Shown here: piece by piece, positions 6,608-7,653 of the stretch | How the letters are laid out: each line of letters starts with the position of its first letter | Position numbering within the stretch: position 1 is the stretch's first letter | DNA from: Actinomycetes bacterium | GTDB lineage: Bacteria > Actinomycetota > Acidimicrobiia > Acidimicrobiales > RAAP-2 | DNA: 7,653 nt | Reading direction: 5' to 3' | Assembly (NCBI GenBank): GCA_021781315.1 | Contig: JAJXXB010000100.1 | Span: 1 to 7,653 of the forward strand | Made by a program: the position numbers and the translations under genes | The notes under the pieces: generated by a model | The model's input: only the letters and a program-made list of their open reading frames with translations | Databases searched by the model: none | Told to the model about the DNA's origin: nothing

Positions 6608-6632
6608 ACACTACTTTGCTTCGCAAAGTCAA
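6603..6632 (-). promoter_or_regulatory. Candidate promoter of the membrane protein/regulator unit
   Basis: On the minus strand TTGACT (6632-6627) is a good -35 box, followed after 18 bases by TAACTT (6608-6603) as a -10 box. Transcription would start near 6596, giving a leader of about 20 bases. The -10 match is modest (TAnnnT only) and the spacing is one base long. Its overlap with both inverted repeats supports a regulated promoter. Confidence 0.45.
6613..6629. promoter_or_regulatory. Operator-like inverted repeat 2
   Basis: A perfect inverted repeat, ACTTTGC - 3 bases - GCAAAGT. Its centre is 23 bp from that of repeat 1, about two helical turns. It lies between the predicted -35 and -10 boxes, so a bound repressor would block RNA polymerase. 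Confidence 0.65.
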
Positions 6633-6738
6633 GAGCCGATCTGAAGAAATCTCACGCTCGCGGCGCGAACCACGGGCCCTCTCGCTGCGAGAGCCGTCCG
6701 TCGCGACATTCTCGACGCACGTGAATGAACCAGACGGA

Positions 6739-6775
6739 CGCGACGCACTTGAGGGGAAGTGCCGCGAGCGTCGCG
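6739..6775. other. Intergenic compound hairpin
   Basis: CGCGACGC (6739-6746) pairs perfectly with GCGTCGCG (6768-6775). Inside, ACTT (6747-6750) pairs with AAGT (6757-6760) around a GAGGGG loop. The element lies in the 190-base gap between tsaC and the regulated promoter. No run of T follows on either strand. It might be a terminator without a U-tract or a processing structure for tsaC mRNA; base composition makes chance pairing possible. Confidence 0.3.
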
Positions 6776-6795
6776 ACGCGCACGGTATCTTGAGG

Positions 6796-6815
6796 GCCGA
6801 CGAGGAATCGTCGGC
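6796..6815 (-). terminator. Hairpin after tsaC, possible terminator
   Basis: A perfect 8-bp stem with a 4-base loop (on the minus strand GCCGACGA - TTCC - TCGTCGGC) begins six bases after the tsaC stop codon. No T-tract follows, so it is not a classic intrinsic terminator. Hairpins without a U-tract are often found at gene ends in high-GC actinobacteria. Confidence 0.5.
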
Positions 6816-6821
6816 TGCGAG

Positions 6822-7421
6822 TTAGGCGTAGTTCGCCAGTTCGGTCCACGAAATCGCGCCTTCGCGCAGGATCCGCCACGGCGTCGTCGTGACGTCAAGG
6901 ACGGTGGAGACGCTCGCGTGACGCTCGCCGCCGTCGATCACGCCCGCCAGACCCGCGCGATCCGCGAAGACGGCGTCGACCTGGGCCGCGGACTCACAGG
7001 GTGGCCCGCCGTGCACGTTGGCACTCGTCACCGCGAGTGGCCCGCTGCGCTCGAGGAGCTCGCGCAACGCGGGGTCGCCGGGCACGCGCACGCCCACCGT
7101 CGGCTCACGGGCGCCCAATCGCTCGGCCAACGCCGCCGGCGCGCACACGACGATCGTCAGGGCCCCGGGCCAGAACGCCGCGGCCAGGCGCTCGAGTTCG
7201 CTCGTCACGGCGATCCCCGCGGCCGCCACCTGTTCGAGGGAGGCCGCCATCATCGGCAGCGCCACGTCGGCCGGCCGGTCCTTCAGGGCGAAGAGTCGTG
7301 CCACCGCGGTGGGCTGCGACACCGAGGCGGCCACGCCGTAGACCGTGTCGGTGGGCAGGGCGACGACCTCGCCCGAGGTGAGCAGTTCGGCCGCCTCGTC
7401 GTCGCTGAGTCGGCGGATCAC
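6822..7421 (-). CDS. tsaC: L-threonylcarbamoyladenylate synthase (TsaC/YrdC, short Sua5 type)
   Basis: A 199-residue cytoplasmic enzyme that makes threonylcarbamoyl-AMP from threonine, bicarbonate and ATP, the first step of the t6A37 modification of tRNAs reading ANN codons. Seen: ALPTDTVYGVAA (21-32), LFALKDRP (43-50), FWPGALTIVV (83-92), VGVRVPGD (109-116), AVTSANVHGGPP (130-141), STVLDV (172-177) and ILREGAI (184-190). These are the ordered YrdC motifs, including the conserved PTDTVYG, K-RP and SAN segments. The length equals a single YrdC domain (E. coli TsaC, about 190), so the extra C-terminal Sua5 domain is absent. The GTG start at 7421 overlaps the prmC stop (GTGA) and has GAGG five bases ahead (7430-7427). 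The prmC-tsaC order is common in actinobacteria and many other bacteria. A hairpin follows the stop codon. Confidence 0.95.
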   Translation of the reverse strand: MIRRLSDDEAAELLTSGEVVALPTDTVYGVAASVSQPTAVARLFALKDRPADVALPMMAASLEQVAAAGIAVTSELERLAAAFWPGALTIVVCAPAALAERLGAREPTVGVRVPGDPALRELLERSGPLAVTSANVHGGPPCESAAQVDAVFADRAGLAGVIDGGERHASVSTVLDVTTTPWRILREGAISWTELANYA

Positions 7422-7653
7422 GAGTGCCTCGCCACCAGAACGCGCGCGTGACCGGCCATGTCGGCGCGATCCTCGACGTCGGTGAAGTCGGCCGCCCGGG
7501 CCGCAGCCAGCGCCGCGTCACCCTGGCCCGCGCCGTGCTCGCAGACGAGCGCGGAGCGATCTCTCATCCACTCGCCGGCCTCGGCGATGATGATCGCGAG
7601 ATCCCCGAAGCCCGGTGCGGTCGCTGTGTCGGGGGCGACGAGGGCCGCGCGCG
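7418..7653 (-). CDS. prmC: Peptide chain release factor glutamine methyltransferase PrmC, C-terminal fragment
   Basis: The last 77 residues are visible; the gene begins beyond the right edge. PrmC methylates the glutamine of the GGQ motif in release factors 1 and 2. The fragment carries RAALVAPDTATAPGFGDLAIIIAEAGEWM, then ALVCEHGAGQGDAALAAARAADFTDVEDRADMAGHARVLVAR. This matches the C-terminal part of PrmC, where the pattern is aL-a---G---i--ii--a--wL--gg-L--EhG--Q---v-------F--v----DlaG--Rv. The catalytic NPPY motif and the SAM-binding part are outside the window. The identification rests on this C-terminal pattern and on tsaC following with a four-base overlap, the usual order. Confidence 0.88.
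   Translation of the reverse strand, partial: RAALVAPDTATAPGFGDLAIIIAEAGEWMRDRSALVCEHGAGQGDAALAAARAADFTDVEDRADMAGHARVLVARHS

Noticed and set aside
6585..6612. Possible plus-strand promoter (TTCAAA, 16 bases, TACACT) reading right out of the operator
   Set aside because: Weak boxes and no plus-strand gene downstream within the window; the minus-strand promoter explains the region better.
6700..6777. Two copies of the palindrome GTCGCGAC (6700-6707 and 6770-6777) in the gap after tsaC
   Set aside because: The same 8-mer occurs in coding sequence at 915-922, so it is likely a product of base composition; no gene promoter is next to it.
6616..6825. Plus-strand open frame of 69 codons in the intergenic gap
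   Set aside because: It starts inside the operator, has no ribosome site, and gives a charged low-complexity product with no motif. Minus-strand frames here (6629-6898, 6652-6879) are no better.

Overview
The window is GC-rich with few intergenic gaps. It carries mostly GTG starts and genes that run into each other, including a TIGR03084-family protein, a family described from actinobacteria. This suggests a high-GC actinobacterium. Acidimicrobiia would fit, but the class cannot be fixed from this sequence alone. All product names rest on motifs read by eye, because no search could be run.

Left part (1-5556, plus strand): the 3' end of one operon of at least five genes. In order these are the tail of an acyl-CoA carboxylase carboxyltransferase (beta) subunit, a complete biotin carboxylase/biotin carrier (alpha) subunit, an AtuA-family protein with its C-terminal domain fused on, a TIGR03084 DinB/MDMPI-like metal-binding protein, and an enoyl-CoA hydratase/isomerase-family protein. 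Each junction is a 4-base start/stop overlap (one ATGA, three GTGA), so the five products are probably made together. The set resembles the Pseudomonas Atu (citronellol/geraniol) and Liu (leucine) pathways, where a 3-methyl-2-enoyl-CoA is carboxylated and then hydrated. The true substrate cannot be read from this window. AtuA and TIGR03084 have no established biochemical role that I know of, which makes this the best candidate here for undescribed chemistry.

Middle part (5557-6632, minus strand, convergent with the operon): a two-gene cassette encoding a six-helix membrane protein and a 99-residue winged-helix regulator. It is preceded by a compact control region at 6580-6632 containing four alternating ACTTTG/CAAAGT half-sites spaced 11, 12 and 11 bp. 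These overlap a plausible promoter. The arrangement suggests that the small regulator represses its own cassette.

Right part (6633-7653, minus strand): a gap of about 190 bp with two hairpins, then tsaC (tRNA threonylcarbamoyladenosine synthesis) and the 3' end of prmC (release-factor glutamine methyltransferase), again joined by a GTGA overlap. This is a conserved housekeeping pair that marks ordinary chromosome. No tRNA, rRNA, CRISPR array, insertion sequence or phage gene was seen.
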